A stretch of DNA of 64,000 bases, taken from positions 164,420-228,419 of the forward strand of contig NZ_WPIK01000008.1 in NCBI RefSeq assembly GCF_009754915.1, in the 5' to 3' direction. The DNA is from Mucilaginibacter arboris (lineage in GTDB: Bacteria > Bacteroidota > Bacteroidia > Sphingobacteriales > Sphingobacteriaceae). Positions 63,814 through 64,000 of the stretch are shown one piece after another. Every line of letters begins with the position of its first letter. The stretch's first letter is position 1. The notes under the pieces were generated by a model. That model did no database searches, had not been told where the DNA came from, and saw only the letters and a list, made by a program, of their open reading frames with translations. The translations under genes were made by a program, and so were the position numbers.

Positions 63814-63864
63814 AATCACTAAAGACCTATAAGGTTTTCAAAACCTTATAGGTCTTTAGTGATT
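63814..63864. repeat. 51-bp perfect palindrome
   Basis: 25-bp arms with one central C; the left arm ends ACCTATAAGGTTTT, the right begins AAAACCTTATAGGT. Every base pairs. Could act as a bidirectional terminator or be a REP-like unit. It lies in otherwise non-coding DNA. Confidence 0.85.
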
Positions 63865-63930
63865 AACCGGGTAAAAATTGGTGTTTGTATTTAATCGATC
63901 AAAAAAACAATGGTTAACATTTTTAGGTGA

Positions 63931-63990
63931 TAAAAGAAGCATCGCCCCCAAAAAAAGAGGCCCAGAAAAAAAGTTTAAACAACTTCTTAG
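63931..63990 (+). repeat. Long-form dispersed repeat
   Basis: TAAAAGAAGCATCG, a C-run, an A-run, GAGGCCCAG, another A-run and GTTTAAACAAC. It aligns with 38723-38780 over about 58 bp with few differences, mainly in homopolymer length. Continues to the window end. Confidence 0.8.
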
Positions 63991-64000
63991 CTAACTCAAA

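Overview
The window looks like chromosomal DNA of a Bacteroidota bacterium, most likely Sphingobacteriaceae (Pedobacter/Mucilaginibacter type). The grounds are SusC/SusD pairs with glycoside hydrolases, futalosine-pathway menaquinone genes, TAnnTTTG -7 promoter boxes, an LptD-type protein next to an MCE protein and an amidase, and DUF2851/PspC/FtsK/LolA synteny. No plasmid, phage or CRISPR module is visible; the only complete insertion sequence is an IS630 element.

Layout. 0-9.4 kb: housekeeping and envelope genes (STAS protein, RNase Z, MCE protein, amidase, LptD, CinA, 2-oxoacid dehydrogenase E2, TMEM175-type channel). 9.4-13.4 kb: a tiny lipoprotein, an unrecognised protein flanked by repeated ACTATT motifs, and a tightly coupled GT87 / GT2 / polysaccharide-deacetylase operon on the minus strand. 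13.5-18.8 kb: methionine cluster (hom, metX, metY, metB) with a SAM-I riboswitch in front of metY. 18.9-21.7 kb: mqnE, a histidine phosphatase and mqnA. 21.7-24.8 kb: dihaem cytochrome c, HAD protein, small unknown genes, a nucleotidyltransferase remnant and tRNA-Arg. 24.9-30.9 kb: RND efflux operon (outer-membrane channel, pump, adaptor) with an unusual leader, followed by a 171-bp MITE-like element. 31-38 kb: DUF47, DUF2851, PspC, FtsK, LolA-like, MBL hydrolase and tRNA-Leu. 38-43.5 kb: unknown secreted proteins, methyltransferase, GH16, EVE domain. 43.5-52 kb: a polysaccharide-utilisation locus (SusC, SusD, beta-propeller hydrolase, GH2). 52-55.6 kb: IS630 inserted in a HigA-like antitoxin gene, xerD, aroQ, a candidate toxin-antitoxin pair and an ORF remnant. 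56-63.5 kb: SDRs, SRPBCC lipoprotein, Crp-type regulator, and a LacI-regulated SDR / GH39 xylosidase / uxuA sugar-acid region. The tail holds a candidate small RNA and a 51-bp perfect palindrome.

The most unusual signal is not a gene. It is a short dispersed repeat, core TAAAAGAAGCAT (reverse ATGCTTCTTTTA), often extended to GGTGATAAAAGAAGCATC. I counted about 28 exact 12-mer copies by eye, in both orientations, plus near copies. It lies mostly between genes and at gene ends, forms inverted pairs that look like hairpins or terminators, supplies the start codon of at least two genes, and occurs in frame inside several conserved genes. It has longer composite forms at 30.9, 38.7, 40.4 and 63.9 kb. 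What it does is unknown to me; an uptake-sequence-like, REP/MITE-like or terminator role are the main alternatives.
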